A stretch of DNA of 29,797 nucleotides from Actinoallomurus sp048498315 (GTDB taxonomy: Bacteria > Actinomycetota > Actinomycetes > Streptosporangiales > Streptosporangiaceae): assembly GCA_048498315.1 (NCBI GenBank), contig JBEHYF010000063.1, forward strand, positions 1-29,797. The letters are read 5' to 3'. A program made the position numbers and the translations under genes. The notes beneath the pieces were generated by a model. That model was not told where the DNA came from. It made no database searches and saw only the letters and a program-made list of their open reading frames with translations. Every line of letters starts with the position of its first letter. Position 1 is the first letter of the stretch. Of this stretch, positions 16,999-24,947 are shown in pieces.

Positions 16999-17481
16999 AT
17001 GAGCATCGAGGTGCTCAACGAGTCAGGCGATCCCGTCGACGAGACCGCGCTGTCCGCGCTGTCCGCGCACGTGCTCGAGCGCATGCGGGTGCATCCGCTC
17101 GCCGAACTGTCCATCGTGCTGGTCGACGAGGACGCCATGGCCGAGCTGCACGAGAAGTGGATGGGCGAGCCCGGCCCGACCGATGTGCTCTCCTTCCCGA
17201 TGGACGAGCTGCGGCCGGGCCACGTCTCGGGCGGCACCGACGACCGGCCGGCCGACCCGGCGCTGCTCGGCGACGTGGTGCTGTGCCCGTCCGTCGCCGC
17301 CGCACAGGCGAAGAAGGCCGGTCACCGCACCGAGGACGAGCTGCACCTGCTGTGCACGCACGGCATCCTGCACCTGCTCGGCTACGACCACGCCAGGCCG
17401 GAGGAGCACGAGGAGATGTTCGGCCTTCAGGACGAACTGCTCGCCTCCTGGCGCGAAGGACGTGCTCGGCCCTCGTCATGA
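16999..17481 (+). CDS. ybeY: rRNA maturation endoribonuclease YbeY
   Basis: YbeY is a zinc-dependent single-strand endoribonuclease needed for 16S 3'-end maturation and ribosome quality control. The 160-residue product has L-V-D-E-D-A-M-A-E-L-H, G-P-T-D-V-L-S-F-P-M-D-E and the metal motif H-G-I-L-H-L-L-G-Y-D-H (His121, His125, His131). Length is normal. The ATG at 16999 matches family N-termini; GCGGGGAGC just before it serves as Shine-Dalgarno. Its stop overlaps the start of the CNNM/CBS gene (ATGA), the usual coupled phoH-ybeY-CNNM-era string. Confidence 0.95.
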   Translation: MSIEVLNESGDPVDETALSALSAHVLERMRVHPLAELSIVLVDEDAMAELHEKWMGEPGPTDVLSFPMDELRPGHVSGGTDDRPADPALLGDVVLCPSVAAAQAKKAGHRTEDELHLLCTHGILHLLGYDHARPEEHEEMFGLQDELLASWREGRARPSS

Positions 17482-18791
17482 CCGTCGTCGATGGCTGGCT
17501 GATCGTCGTCGCCGCGCTGCTGGTGGTGGCGGCGGCGATGTGCGTGGCCGCGGAGACCGCGCTCGCCCGCGTCTCGCGGGTGCGCGTCGAGGAGCTGCTG
17601 CGCGAGGGGCGCCGGGGCGCCCGGCCGCTCGCGGAGATCGTCGCCGACCCGCCGCGCTACCTGAATCTCGTGCTGCTGGTCCGGGTGGCCACGGAGTTGA
17701 CCGCCACGGTGATCGTCGCGGATCTGTGCATCTCGTGGCTGGGCGCGAGCTGGCGGGCGTACGCGGCCGCCGCCGCGATCATGATCGTGGTCAGCTACGT
17801 GGCGGTCGGCGTCTCGCCGCGGACGCTCGGCCGCCAGCACGTCGACCGCGTCGCCCTGGTCGGCGCCGCGCTGATCCATCCGCTGACGCGGGTGCTCGGC
17901 CCGCTGCCGAAGCTGCTCATCCTGCTCGGCAATGCCCTGACGCCGGGCCGTGGCTTCCGCGAGGGGCCGTTCGCCTCGGAGGCGGAGCTGCGCGACCTGG
18001 TCGACCTGGCCGAGCAGCGGCGGCTGATCGAGCCGGACGAGCGGCAGATGATCCACTCGGTGTTCGAACTGGGTGACACACTGGTGCGCGAGGTGATGGT
18101 GCCGCGCACCGACATGGTGTTCATCGAGCGGGACAAGACGCTCCGCCAGGCGCTGTCGCTCGCGCTGCGCAGCGGCTTCTCCCGCATCCCGGTGGTGGGG
18201 GAGAACGAAGACGACGTCGTCGGCATCGCCTACCTCAAGGACATCGTGAGCCACACGCACGACTACCACGCCGACGGGTCGGTGGAGAAGATCGAGTCGA
18301 TCATGCGCCCGGCGTCGTACGTGCCGGACAGCAAGCCGATCGACGAGCTGCTGCGCGAGATGCAGGCCCGCCGCATCCACTGCGCGATCGTGATCGACGA
18401 GTACGGCGGCACCGCCGGCCTGGTCACCATCGAAGACATCCTGGAAGAGATCGTCGGCGAGATAACCGACGAGTACGACCAGGAGACGCCTCCGGTGGAG
18501 CGGCTGAAAGACGGTTCGGCGCGGGTGACCGCCCGGCTGTCGGTGGAGGACCTGGCCGAGCTGTTCGGCGTGGAGATCGACGTCGACGACGTCGAGACGG
18601 TGGGCGGCCTGCTCGGGCACGCGCTGGGCCGAGTGCCGATCGCGGGCTCCCAGGCGACCGTGGCCGGGCTGCGGCTGACGGCCGAGAGCCTCGCCGGGCG
18701 GCGCAACCGCATCGGCACCGTGCTCGTCGAGCCGCTGCCGCAGGAGGCGCCGGAGCCGCCGACCGGCGAGGAGGAGAACGCCGACGCCTGA
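17478..18791 (+). CDS. CNNM/CBS-domain membrane protein (HlyC/CorC family)
   Basis: The 437-residue protein has an N-terminal CNNM membrane domain (three to four hydrophobic segments within about residues 1-140). Two CBS domains follow (around 200-325, including M-V-P-R-T-D-M-V-F and I-D-E-Y-G-G-T-A-G-L-V-T-I-E-D-I-L-E-E-I-V-G-E-I). A C-terminal CorC/HlyC domain (about 345-420, with V-G-G-L-L-G-H-A-L-G-R-V-P) completes it. Relatives are linked to magnesium/cobalt efflux or resistance and bind ATP-Mg at the CBS pair. It overlaps ybeY by ATGA. It is often annotated hemolysin, which is misleading. Confidence 0.92.
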   Translation: MTVVDGWLIVVAALLVVAAAMCVAAETALARVSRVRVEELLREGRRGARPLAEIVADPPRYLNLVLLVRVATELTATVIVADLCISWLGASWRAYAAAAAIMIVVSYVAVGVSPRTLGRQHVDRVALVGAALIHPLTRVLGPLPKLLILLGNALTPGRGFREGPFASEAELRDLVDLAEQRRLIEPDERQMIHSVFELGDTLVREVMVPRTDMVFIERDKTLRQALSLALRSGFSRIPVVGENEDDVVGIAYLKDIVSHTHDYHADGSVEKIESIMRPASYVPDSKPIDELLREMQARRIHCAIVIDEYGGTAGLVTIEDILEEIVGEITDEYDQETPPVERLKDGSARVTARLSVEDLAELFGVEIDVDDVETVGGLLGHALGRVPIAGSQATVAGLRLTAESLAGRRNRIGTVLVEPLPQEAPEPPTGEEENADA

Positions 18792-18955
18792 CCGCCTCCC
18801 CGAGCGGCGCCACGGCGGGCGGAAACCGTCCCGAACGCAGACGGGCGCGGGGACACGCCGTGCCTGGGGCGGCCGTCCGGGCGTCCCGGCATGCCGGCCC
18901 GTGGGGCGGGCACGCGGCGGCGTGCCAGGGTGGCGGGGCAGGTCGGGCAGGTCGG

Positions 18956-18967
18956 TACGCTTGGCGC
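18956..18967 (+). promoter_or_regulatory. Leaderless-type -10 before the deaminase-like gene
   Basis: TACGCT at 18956-18961 ends 6 nt before the GTG at 18968. There is no Shine-Dalgarno. A GGCAGGTCG direct repeat lies just upstream (about 18938-18955). Confidence 0.45.
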
Positions 18968-19297
18968 GTGAGCGAGCTCGATCCGGAGGACGCGAAGATC
19001 ATCACGCTGGCCCGGTCGGCGCGGGCCCGTGCCGGCTCCGCCGAGGGCGCGGCGGTCCGCGACGAGACCGGCCGCACGTACGCGGCGGCGACGGTGGAGC
19101 TGCCGTCGCTGAAGCTGACCGCGCTGCAGGTGGCGGTGGCGATGGCGGTGTCGAGCGGCGCGCGGCAACTGGAGGCCGCCGCGGTCGTCACCGAAGACAC
19201 CGCCCCCGACATCGCCGCCGTCCGCGACCTCGGGCCCACCGCTCCGGTGCTCGTGGCCGGCTCCGACGGCGCCGTACGGTCGGTGCTGACCGCCTGA
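18968..19297 (+). CDS. Cytidine deaminase-like protein lacking the zinc site
   Basis: The 109-residue product occupies the conserved slot between the CNNM gene and era. In actinobacteria this gene is often labelled cytidine deaminase. It has A-R-S-A-R-A-R and E-G-A-A-V-R-D-E-T-G-R-T-Y, which follow the N-terminal strand pattern of the fold. However, there is no H/C-A-E and no P-C-x-x-C; the corresponding helix reads L-T-A-L-Q-V-A-V-A-M-A-V-S-S-G-A. It contains no Cys at all and so cannot bind catalytic zinc in the usual way. It may be a binding or regulatory relic of the fold. The GTG at 18968 is supported by the leaderless promoter. Confidence 0.8.
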   Translation: MSELDPEDAKIITLARSARARAGSAEGAAVRDETGRTYAAATVELPSLKLTALQVAVAMAVSSGARQLEAAAVVTEDTAPDIAAVRDLGPTAPVLVAGSDGAVRSVLTA

Positions 19298-19345
19298 CCG
19301 GCAGGCGCGGCCGTGCTCGCGGTCCGGCAGGTCCCCGGGATGGGC

Positions 19346-19358
19346 GAGAATCGACACT
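19346..19358 (+). promoter_or_regulatory. Leaderless-type -10 before era
   Basis: GAGAAT at 19346-19351 ends 7 nt before the GTG at 19359, with no ribosome-binding site in between. Confidence 0.4.
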
Positions 19359-20282
19359 GTGACCTCGTCCCAGCCATCGACCGGCACTCGTTTCAAGTCC
19401 GGGTTCGCCTGCTTCATCGGGCGTCCCAACGTGGGCAAGTCCACGCTGATGAACGCCCTGGTCGGCACGAAAGTCGCGATCACCAGTAGCAAGCCGCAGA
19501 CCACCCGGCGCGCCATCCGCGGCATCGTGCACCGCCCTGACGCCCAGCTCGTCATCGTCGACACGCCGGGGCTGCACAAGCCGCGCACGCTGCTCGGGGA
19601 GCGGCTGGACAGCCTGGTCCGCTCGACGCTGAGCGAGGTCGACGTCATCGGCTTCTGCGTGCCGGCGAACGAGCCGGTCGGCCCGGGCGACCGGTTCATC
19701 GCGGCGGAGCTGGCCCGGGTGAAGCGGACCCCGGTGGTCGCGATCGTGACAAAGACCGACCTGGCCGACCGGGACCAGATCGCCGCGCAGCTGCTGAAGG
19801 TGTCGAAGCTGGGACAGTGGGCGGACATCGTGCCGTGCTCGGCCGAGTTGGGCTTCCAGCTCGACGTCGTGCGCGACCTGCTGGTGGCCCGGCTGCCGGA
19901 AGGCATGCCGCTCTACCCCGAGGGTGAGCTCACCGACGAGCCGGAACAGCAGCTCGTCGCCGAGCTGATCCGCGAGGCGGCTCTGGATGGGGTCCGCGAC
20001 GAGCTGCCGCACTCGATCGCGGTGGTCGTCGATGAGATGCGCTTCCGCGAGGGCCGCGACGACCTGGTCGACGTCCACGCGTGGCTGTATGTGGAGCGGC
20101 CCAGCCAGAAGGGCATCGTCATCGGGCCGAAGGGCGCCCGCCTGAAAGACGTCGGCACCCGTGCCCGCAAGCAGATCGAGGCGCTGCTGGGCACGCGCGT
20201 GTACCTCGACCTGCGGATCAAGGTGGCGAAAGACTGGCAGCGCGACCCGAAGCAGCTGCGCCGGCTCGGCTTCTACGGCTGA
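19359..20282 (+). CDS. era: GTPase Era, 16S rRNA-binding ribosome assembly factor
   Basis: Era binds the 3' end of 16S rRNA and couples GTP hydrolysis to 30S maturation. The 307-residue product has G1 G-R-P-N-V-G-K-S-T (21-29), G2 with S-K-P-Q-T-T-R, G3 D-T-P-G-L-H, and G4 T-K-T-D. The C-terminal KH domain has V-I-G-P-K-G-A-R-L-K-D-V-G. Length and motifs are normal. The GTG at 19359 is the natural start. Its 3' end overlaps the stop of the minus-strand membrane gene by 10 bp. It works in the same pathway as nearby ybeY and rsmE. Confidence 0.96.
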   Translation: MTSSQPSTGTRFKSGFACFIGRPNVGKSTLMNALVGTKVAITSSKPQTTRRAIRGIVHRPDAQLVIVDTPGLHKPRTLLGERLDSLVRSTLSEVDVIGFCVPANEPVGPGDRFIAAELARVKRTPVVAIVTKTDLADRDQIAAQLLKVSKLGQWADIVPCSAELGFQLDVVRDLLVARLPEGMPLYPEGELTDEPEQQLVAELIREAALDGVRDELPHSIAVVVDEMRFREGRDDLVDVHAWLYVERPSQKGIVIGPKGARLKDVGTRARKQIEALLGTRVYLDLRIKVAKDWQRDPKQLRRLGFYG

Positions 20283-21031
20283 GGTGGGCGGGGGCGGGCG
20301 GCGGCCGCCAGGCCGAAGGCGACGACGGCGAGCGCCGCCACCACCGCGATCCAGTAACCCCAGGAGAGCGAGCGGGCCACCGCGGTGTCGTCGTCGCCGA
20401 GGGTGAGGCCCTGGTGGAAGATGGCGACGAGGGCCAGGCCGCCGGGGACGGCCGCGTACGGCGCGAAGCCGGCGTGGGCCGCCTGGGCGGCGATGGCCAG
20501 CGCGAGGGCCGCCATCCCGGCCAGCACGACGATCAGGCCGTCGTTGCCGCTCATGCCGTAGACGACGCGGCCGCCGCCGACCTGGTCCGGGACGGTGATG
20601 AGCCCGGCGCCGTGGAGCACGGTGATGCTCCACGAGGCCCACGGGAGGAACACCGACAGGAGCATGACCGTGGACGCGGCGATCAGGCAGGCGTGGACGA
20701 GGCGGCCGGCCGGGTCCGAGGTTGCGGCGCCGTCGGCCGTTGGCTCCTCATCGGCCGCCGGCCCGGGCGGGATCTTCGAAGGCGCGAACCACGCCTGCGG
20801 CGGCTTGGGCGAGGCCAACGTCTCCGTCGACGTCCACGGCCCGGACGGCCCGGCCGGTCCGGCCGGCGCGGCCGGGCCGGATGACCCGGACGGCGCGGAC
20901 GGTGCCGACGGTGCCGCGGGTGCGGACGGCGCATGCGGCTCACCGTCCGGAGGCGGGGCCGGGGGCCTTCCGGACGGAGCCGCGGCGTGGGAGTCTTCCG
21001 GGGGGACGTCGTCGCCGGACGCGGTGGTCAT
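20273..21031 (-). CDS. Four-helix membrane protein with Pro/Ala-rich N-terminus
   Basis: The 252-residue product begins with about 105 residues of disordered Pro/Ala/Ser/Gly sequence, including A-P-S-A-P-S and G-P-A-G-P repeats. About four transmembrane helices follow: L-I-A-A-S-T-V-M-L-L-S-V-F-L-P-W, then L-I-V-V-L-A-G-M-A-A-L-A, A-A-V-P-G-G-L-A-L-V and I-A-V-V-A-A-L-A-V-V. F-L-P-W after the first helix is common in small actinobacterial membrane proteins of unknown function. The TAG stop lies inside the end of era on the other strand. I recognise no named family. A real gene is likely from its consistent topology. Confidence 0.7.
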   Translation of the reverse strand: MTTASGDDVPPEDSHAAAPSGRPPAPPPDGEPHAPSAPAAPSAPSAPSGSSGPAAPAGPAGPSGPWTSTETLASPKPPQAWFAPSKIPPGPAADEEPTADGAATSDPAGRLVHACLIAASTVMLLSVFLPWASWSITVLHGAGLITVPDQVGGGRVVYGMSGNDGLIVVLAGMAALALAIAAQAAHAGFAPYAAVPGGLALVAIFHQGLTLGDDDTAVARSLSWGYWIAVVAALAVVAFGLAAAARPRPPQP

Positions 21032-21195
21032 GGCGCCGGAGCTTAGCCGTGTCCGCCGCCGGAGATCGCGGAGATCGGGTTTTCGACATGCCTTATCAGC
21101 GTCAGGGGCCGTCCACCCTGGCGCATCGCGCTGCCGAAAAAAGCGGCAATGTGGATATTCTCGTGCATTGTGCCTGTTGTGTGAGGAGGCTGCCG

Positions 21196-21810
21196 GTGTT
21201 GCTGATCTTTGGACTCGCCGTGTTCTTCCGCACGGTCGGGGAGGGCGATTTCCACTGCCCGAACTGCGGAGGCGACCGGCACTACCGGCAGCGGGTGGCC
21301 CGTCGCTGGTTCACCCTCTTCTTCCTCCCCGTGATCCCGCTGAACCGCGTCGGCGAGGTGGTCGAGTGCCGGGCCTGCCGCGGCAGATTCGACCTCGCGG
21401 TGCTGCGCATGCCCACGGCACGGCAGATGGAGGCGGTCCTCCCCGAGGCCATGCGCCGCGCCTCCGCGATCGTCCTGGTGGCCGGCGACCCCGCCGACTC
21501 CCGCGCGCGGGCCCGCGCCGTGGAGGCCGTCCGCGGCTACGGGGCCGCCGACTTCGACGACGACATCCTCCAGGCCGATCTGGAGGCTGCGGCGGGAGAC
21601 CCCGACGACGCGATCGCCCGCGCGGGCGCCCAGCTCGCCACCGAGGCCCGCGAGTGGTTCCTGGCCCAGGTGGTGCGGGTGGCGCTCGCCGACGGCGCGC
21701 TCGGCGACGCCGAACGCCAGGCTCTGCACCTGGTCGCGAACCGGCTCGGCCTCACGCCCGCGCACGCGTTCGGCGTGATCGCCACCACGGAGGGGGCGGC
21801 CCGCGAGTGA
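21196..21810 (+). CDS. Zinc-ribbon protein with TerB-like C-terminal domain
   Basis: The 204-residue product starts with a short hydrophobic stretch, then a zinc ribbon: F-H-C-P-N-C-G-G (Cys21, Cys24) and E-C-R-A-C-R-G-R-F (Cys58, Cys61). Between them lies a hydrophobic F-T-L-F-F-L-P-V-I-P-L that may touch the membrane. The C-terminal helices (A-R-E-W-F-L-A-Q-V-V-R-V-A-L-A-D-G, G-D-A-E-R-Q-A-L) resemble TerB tellurite-resistance-type domains. The function is unknown. The GTG at 21196 is supported by AGGAGG at 21184-21189, 6 nt upstream. It overlaps ddaH by GTGA, so the two are translationally coupled. Confidence 0.8.
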   Translation: MLLIFGLAVFFRTVGEGDFHCPNCGGDRHYRQRVARRWFTLFFLPVIPLNRVGEVVECRACRGRFDLAVLRMPTARQMEAVLPEAMRRASAIVLVAGDPADSRARARAVEAVRGYGAADFDDDILQADLEAAAGDPDDAIARAGAQLATEAREWFLAQVVRVALADGALGDAERQALHLVANRLGLTPAHAFGVIATTEGAARE

Positions 21811-22607
21811 GCCCCACCTGGGAGGTGCCGGACGCGGCCGCGCGGCGCCCCGAACGCGTCGCGCTCGTCCGGCCGCCGAGCCCCCGGCTGGCCGACGGGC
21901 TGGTCACGCACATCGACCGGCGCCCGGTCGACGCCGCGCTGGCGGCGCGCCAGCACGCGGAGTACGTGGCCGCCCTGGAGGGCGCCGGCTGGCCCGTACG
22001 GGCGCTGCCGGCCGCCGACGACCTGCCCGATGCCGTGTTCGTCGAGGATACCGTCGTGGTCTGCGACCGCTTGGCCATCCTCGGCCGCTGCGGCGCGCCC
22101 GCGCGCCGCGCCGAGACCGCCTCCATGGCCGAGATGCTGGCCGCGCTCGGCCTGGAGCTCGCCCGGATCGAGGGCGAGGGCACCCTCGACGGCGGCGACG
22201 TGCTCCAGGTCGGCACCACCGTCTACGTCGGCCGCTCCGGCCGCACCAACGACGACGCGTTCTGCCAGCTCGCCCGCCTCCTCGGCGCGCGCGGCCGGCA
22301 CGTCGTCCCCGTCGCCCTGCGCGGGTGCCTGCACCTGAAGTCGGCCATGACCGCACTGCCTGACGGAACGCTGATCGGCATTCCCGAGCACGTCGACACC
22401 TCGGCGCTGCCGGGTCTGCGCGTCGCCGTCGAGCCGTCCGGGGCGCACGTCGTCGTGCTGGGGGACAAGCAGGTGCTGATCGCCGCTTCCGCTCCGCGTA
22501 CCGCCGAGATGCTCGCGAGCGAGGGCTACGAGGTCATCGCCGTGGACGTCAGCGAGTTCGAGAAGACGGAAGGCTGCGTCACGTGCCTGTCCGTCCTCAT
22601 CTCCTGA
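21807..22607 (+). CDS. ddaH: Dimethylarginine dimethylaminohydrolase-like (amidinotransferase family)
   Basis: DDAH converts N-methylated arginine to citrulline and methylamine or dimethylamine. The 266-residue product has the pentein-fold signatures D-A-V-F-V-E-D-T-V-V-V, E-G-T-L-D-G-G-D-V-L, L-R-G-C-L-H-L-K-S-A (active-site His) and the C-terminal E-G-C-V-T-C-L-S-V-L, with Cys260 as the nucleophile by alignment. Relatives act on arginine derivatives, so the exact substrate is inference. The GTG start overlaps the stop of the zinc-ribbon gene. Ribosome entry is probably by coupling, since no independent Shine-Dalgarno is seen. Confidence 0.85.
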   Translation: MSPTWEVPDAAARRPERVALVRPPSPRLADGLVTHIDRRPVDAALAARQHAEYVAALEGAGWPVRALPAADDLPDAVFVEDTVVVCDRLAILGRCGAPARRAETASMAEMLAALGLELARIEGEGTLDGGDVLQVGTTVYVGRSGRTNDDAFCQLARLLGARGRHVVPVALRGCLHLKSAMTALPDGTLIGIPEHVDTSALPGLRVAVEPSGAHVVVLGDKQVLIAASAPRTAEMLASEGYEVIAVDVSEFEKTEGCVTCLSVLIS

Positions 22608-22658
22608 CGCTTCCCGTCCGGGCGGGCGCCGTTCGCGGGACGTTCCGCGCCGAACCGG

Positions 22659-22689
22659 TTGTGAGGGCACGGGAGACGTCTGTTACCTT
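22659..22689 (+). promoter_or_regulatory. Promoter of the leuA leader transcript
   Basis: TTGTGA (22659-22664) and TACCTT (22684-22689) with a 19-bp spacer resemble a sigma-70-type promoter. The -10 ends 7 nt before the leader ATG, so the leader peptide would be leaderless. Confidence 0.5.
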
Positions 22690-22696
22690 GGTGGGC

Positions 22697-22744
22697 ATGC
22701 TGCGTGAGCTGCTCCTCCTTAGCGGCCGCGGCGGGGGCCTGTAA
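22697..22744 (+). CDS. leuL: leuA leader peptide (Leu-rich attenuator peptide)
   Basis: A 15-codon ORF reads M-L-R-E-L-L-L-L-S-G-R-G-G-G-L then TAA. Four consecutive Leu codons (CTG CTC CTC CTT) sit mid-peptide, and six of fifteen residues are Leu. It lies 74 nt before leuA and leads straight into GC-rich self-complementary RNA. This is the classic arrangement for ribosome-mediated attenuation: stalling at Leu codons when charged tRNA-Leu is short would change downstream folding. Leucine leader peptides before leuA have been predicted in actinobacteria. Confidence 0.85.
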   Translation: MLRELLLLSGRGGGL

Positions 22745-22789
22745 CGGCCGGCTCCCTCGCCGCGGAGCTTCGGCGTGACCGCCGGCCGC
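22722..22789 (+). promoter_or_regulatory. leuA attenuator: alternative RNA helices
   Basis: Helix A pairs CCGCGGCG (22726-22733, within the leader ORF) with CGCCGCGG (22758-22765). Helix B pairs CGGCCGGC (22745-22752) with GCCGGCCG (22781-22788). The two cross, so only one can form as a simple nested fold. A ribosome halted at the Leu codons (22709-22720) or at the stop would block different arms. Which form terminates or hides the leuA start cannot be decided by eye. Confidence 0.65.
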
Positions 22790-22818
22790 AGGCACATCTC
22801 AGGGGAGCACCGACCTTC

Positions 22819-24528
22819 ATGAACCCTCGCATCAAGCAACAGCCCAGTCCCATGCCCTTCGGCCGGTACATGCCGTTCAAACCGGTCGACCTGCCGGATC
22901 GCACCTGGCCGAACAAGACGATCACGAAGGCGCCGCGCTGGCTGTCCACCGACCTGCGCGACGGCAACCAGGCGCTGATCGACCCGATGAGCCCGACCCG
23001 CAAGATGGCCATGTTCGAGCTCCTGGTCCGCATGGGCTACAAGGAGATCGAAGTCGGCTTCCCGTCGGCCAGCCAGACCGACTACGACTTCGTCCGCCAG
23101 CTCGTCGAAGAGGACCGCGTACCGGACGACGTGCAGATCTCCGTCCTCACCCAGGCGCGCGAGGAGCTGATCGAACGCACCGTCCAGTCGCTGGCCGGTG
23201 CGCGGCGCGCCACCGTCCACCTGTACAACGCGACCGCTCCGCTGTTCCGGCGGGTGGTGTTCGGCATCGACCGCGACGAGTGCAAGGCGCTCGCCGTCGA
23301 GGGCACCCGCCACGTCATGAAGTACGCCGAGCACCACCTCGGCGACTGCGACTTCGGCTACGAGTACAGCCCGGAGATCTTCATCGACACCGAGCTGGAC
23401 TTCGCGCTGGAGGTCTGCGAGGCGGTCATGGACGTCTGGGAGCCCGGCCCGGACCGCGAGATCATCCTGAATCTGCCGTCGACGATCGAGCGCTCCACGC
23501 CGAACGTCTACGCCGACCAGATCGAGTGGATGAGCCGCAATCTGTCCCGCCGGGAGCACGTCGCGCTGTCCGTGCACCCGCACAACGACCGTGGTACGGC
23601 GGTCGCCTCCGCCGAGCTGGCCGTCATGGCCGGCGCCGACCGCGTCGAGGGCTGCCTGTTCGGCAACGGCGAGCGCACCGGCAACGTCTGCCTCGTCACC
23701 CTCGGCATGAACCTGTTCTCCCAGGGCGTCGACCCCCAGATCGACTTCTCCGACATCGACGAGATCCGCCGCACCGTCGAGTACTGCAACCAGATCCCGG
23801 TGCACGAGCGGCACCCGTACGCCGGCGACCTCGTCTACACCTCCTTCTCCGGCTCCCACCAGGACGCCATCAACAAGGGCTTCGACGCGCTGCGCCGCGA
23901 CGCGGCCGAGGCCGGGGTCCCGGTCGAGCGGTTCCGCTGGGCGCTGCCGTACCTGCCGATCGACCCGAAGGACGTCGGCCGGTCCTACGAGGCGGTCATC
24001 CGGGTCAACAGCCAGTCCGGCAAGGGCGGCGTGGCCTACATCATGAAGACCGAGCACTCCCTGGAGCTGCCGCGCAAGCTGCAGATCGAGTTCTCCCGGG
24101 TCGTGCAGCAGCACACCGACGGCGAGGGCGGCGAGGTCACGCCCGAGCAGATGTGGGAGATCTTCGAGCGGGAGTTCCTCGCGGGCGGGCAGCGGGTCGG
24201 CCTGCTCGCGCACCGTGCGACCGCCACGGTCGACGAGAAGGACGTCCTCAGCGCCGACGTGCGGATCGACGGGGAGATCCGCGAGATCGAGGGCGTCGGC
24301 AACGGCCCGATCTCGGCGTTCGTCGACGCGCTCGGCACGGTCGGTGTCCAGGTCCGCGTGCTCGACTACGCAGAGCACGCCCTGTCGGCCGGCAGCGACG
24401 CCAAGGCCGCCGCGTACGTCGAATGCCAGATCGGCGACCGCGTGCTGTGGGGCGTGGGCATCGACGCCAACACGGTCACCGCGTCGCTGAAGGCCGTATT
24501 GTCCGCGGTCAACCGCGCCGCCCACTGA
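22819..24528 (+). CDS. leuA: 2-isopropylmalate synthase
   Basis: LeuA condenses acetyl-CoA with 2-ketoisovalerate in the first committed step of leucine synthesis. The 569-residue product has the catalytic TIM-barrel motifs S-T-D-L-R-D-G-N-Q-A-L (metal Asp), V-H-P-H-N-D-R-G-T (HxH metal ligands) and G-C-L-F-G-N-G-E-R-T-G-N. The C-terminal regulatory domain (about 440-560), which binds leucine for feedback inhibition, is intact. The extended N-terminus (P-M-P-F-G-R-Y) marks the long actinobacterial form. AGGGGAG (22801-22807) is a somewhat distant ribosome-binding site. Control is probably double: attenuation at the RNA level and allosteric inhibition. Confidence 0.97.
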   Translation: MNPRIKQQPSPMPFGRYMPFKPVDLPDRTWPNKTITKAPRWLSTDLRDGNQALIDPMSPTRKMAMFELLVRMGYKEIEVGFPSASQTDYDFVRQLVEEDRVPDDVQISVLTQAREELIERTVQSLAGARRATVHLYNATAPLFRRVVFGIDRDECKALAVEGTRHVMKYAEHHLGDCDFGYEYSPEIFIDTELDFALEVCEAVMDVWEPGPDREIILNLPSTIERSTPNVYADQIEWMSRNLSRREHVALSVHPHNDRGTAVASAELAVMAGADRVEGCLFGNGERTGNVCLVTLGMNLFSQGVDPQIDFSDIDEIRRTVEYCNQIPVHERHPYAGDLVYTSFSGSHQDAINKGFDALRRDAAEAGVPVERFRWALPYLPIDPKDVGRSYEAVIRVNSQSGKGGVAYIMKTEHSLELPRKLQIEFSRVVQQHTDGEGGEVTPEQMWEIFEREFLAGGQRVGLLAHRATATVDEKDVLSADVRIDGEIREIEGVGNGPISAFVDALGTVGVQVRVLDYAEHALSAGSDAKAAAYVECQIGDRVLWGVGIDANTVTASLKAVLSAVNRAAH

Positions 24529-24830
24529 CGACCGCCCTCCCGGGACGCGACCCCGCCCGAAACGGGCCGCTCCGGGCCTGCGGAAACGCGGCGACGGACC
24601 GGCGCGGGATCTCCTGCCGCACCGGCCCGCCGCACACGCGATGGCCCTGGCCGCGGCACGCCCCGGCTCGGCGCTGATGCGCCACGACCTCGCCCGCCGC
24701 CCGGCGGGCCGCCCCTGCCGTGCGATACGGCCGCGCAGCCGGGGGAGGCGGCGGGCGACGCCCCGGCGGACGGACGTCGGGGGGACGCGGGCATGCCAAA
24801 GCCGCCGACAGCGACCGCACGCTGCGCCGA
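24529..24830. other. Gene-free convergent gap after leuA
   Basis: About 300 bp without a convincing gene. A small hairpin (GCCCG at 24555-24559, loop AAA, CGGGC at 24563-24567) 27 nt after leuA could help termination. The rest is GC-rich with no clear signal until the repeat block at 24831. Confidence 0.4.
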
Positions 24831-24942
24831 TGTGCGGGGGCCGGTCGTGCCGGTGTGCGGGGGCCGCGGCCGTGCTGGTCTGTGGGGGCCGCGGTCATGC
24901 TGGCGGGTGGCGGCTGCGGGGCGGGCCGGCGGGTGGCGGCTG
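24831..24942 (+). repeat. Degenerate short tandem repeats next to the emfourin gene
   Basis: TGTGCGGGGGCCG-like units start at 24831, 24854 and 24881 (periods 23 and 27). GGCGGGTGGCGGCTG then occurs exactly at 24902-24916 and 24928-24942 (period 26). The block ends 6 bp before the emfourin stop codon. Confidence 0.65.
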
Positions 24943-24947
24943 TGGCG

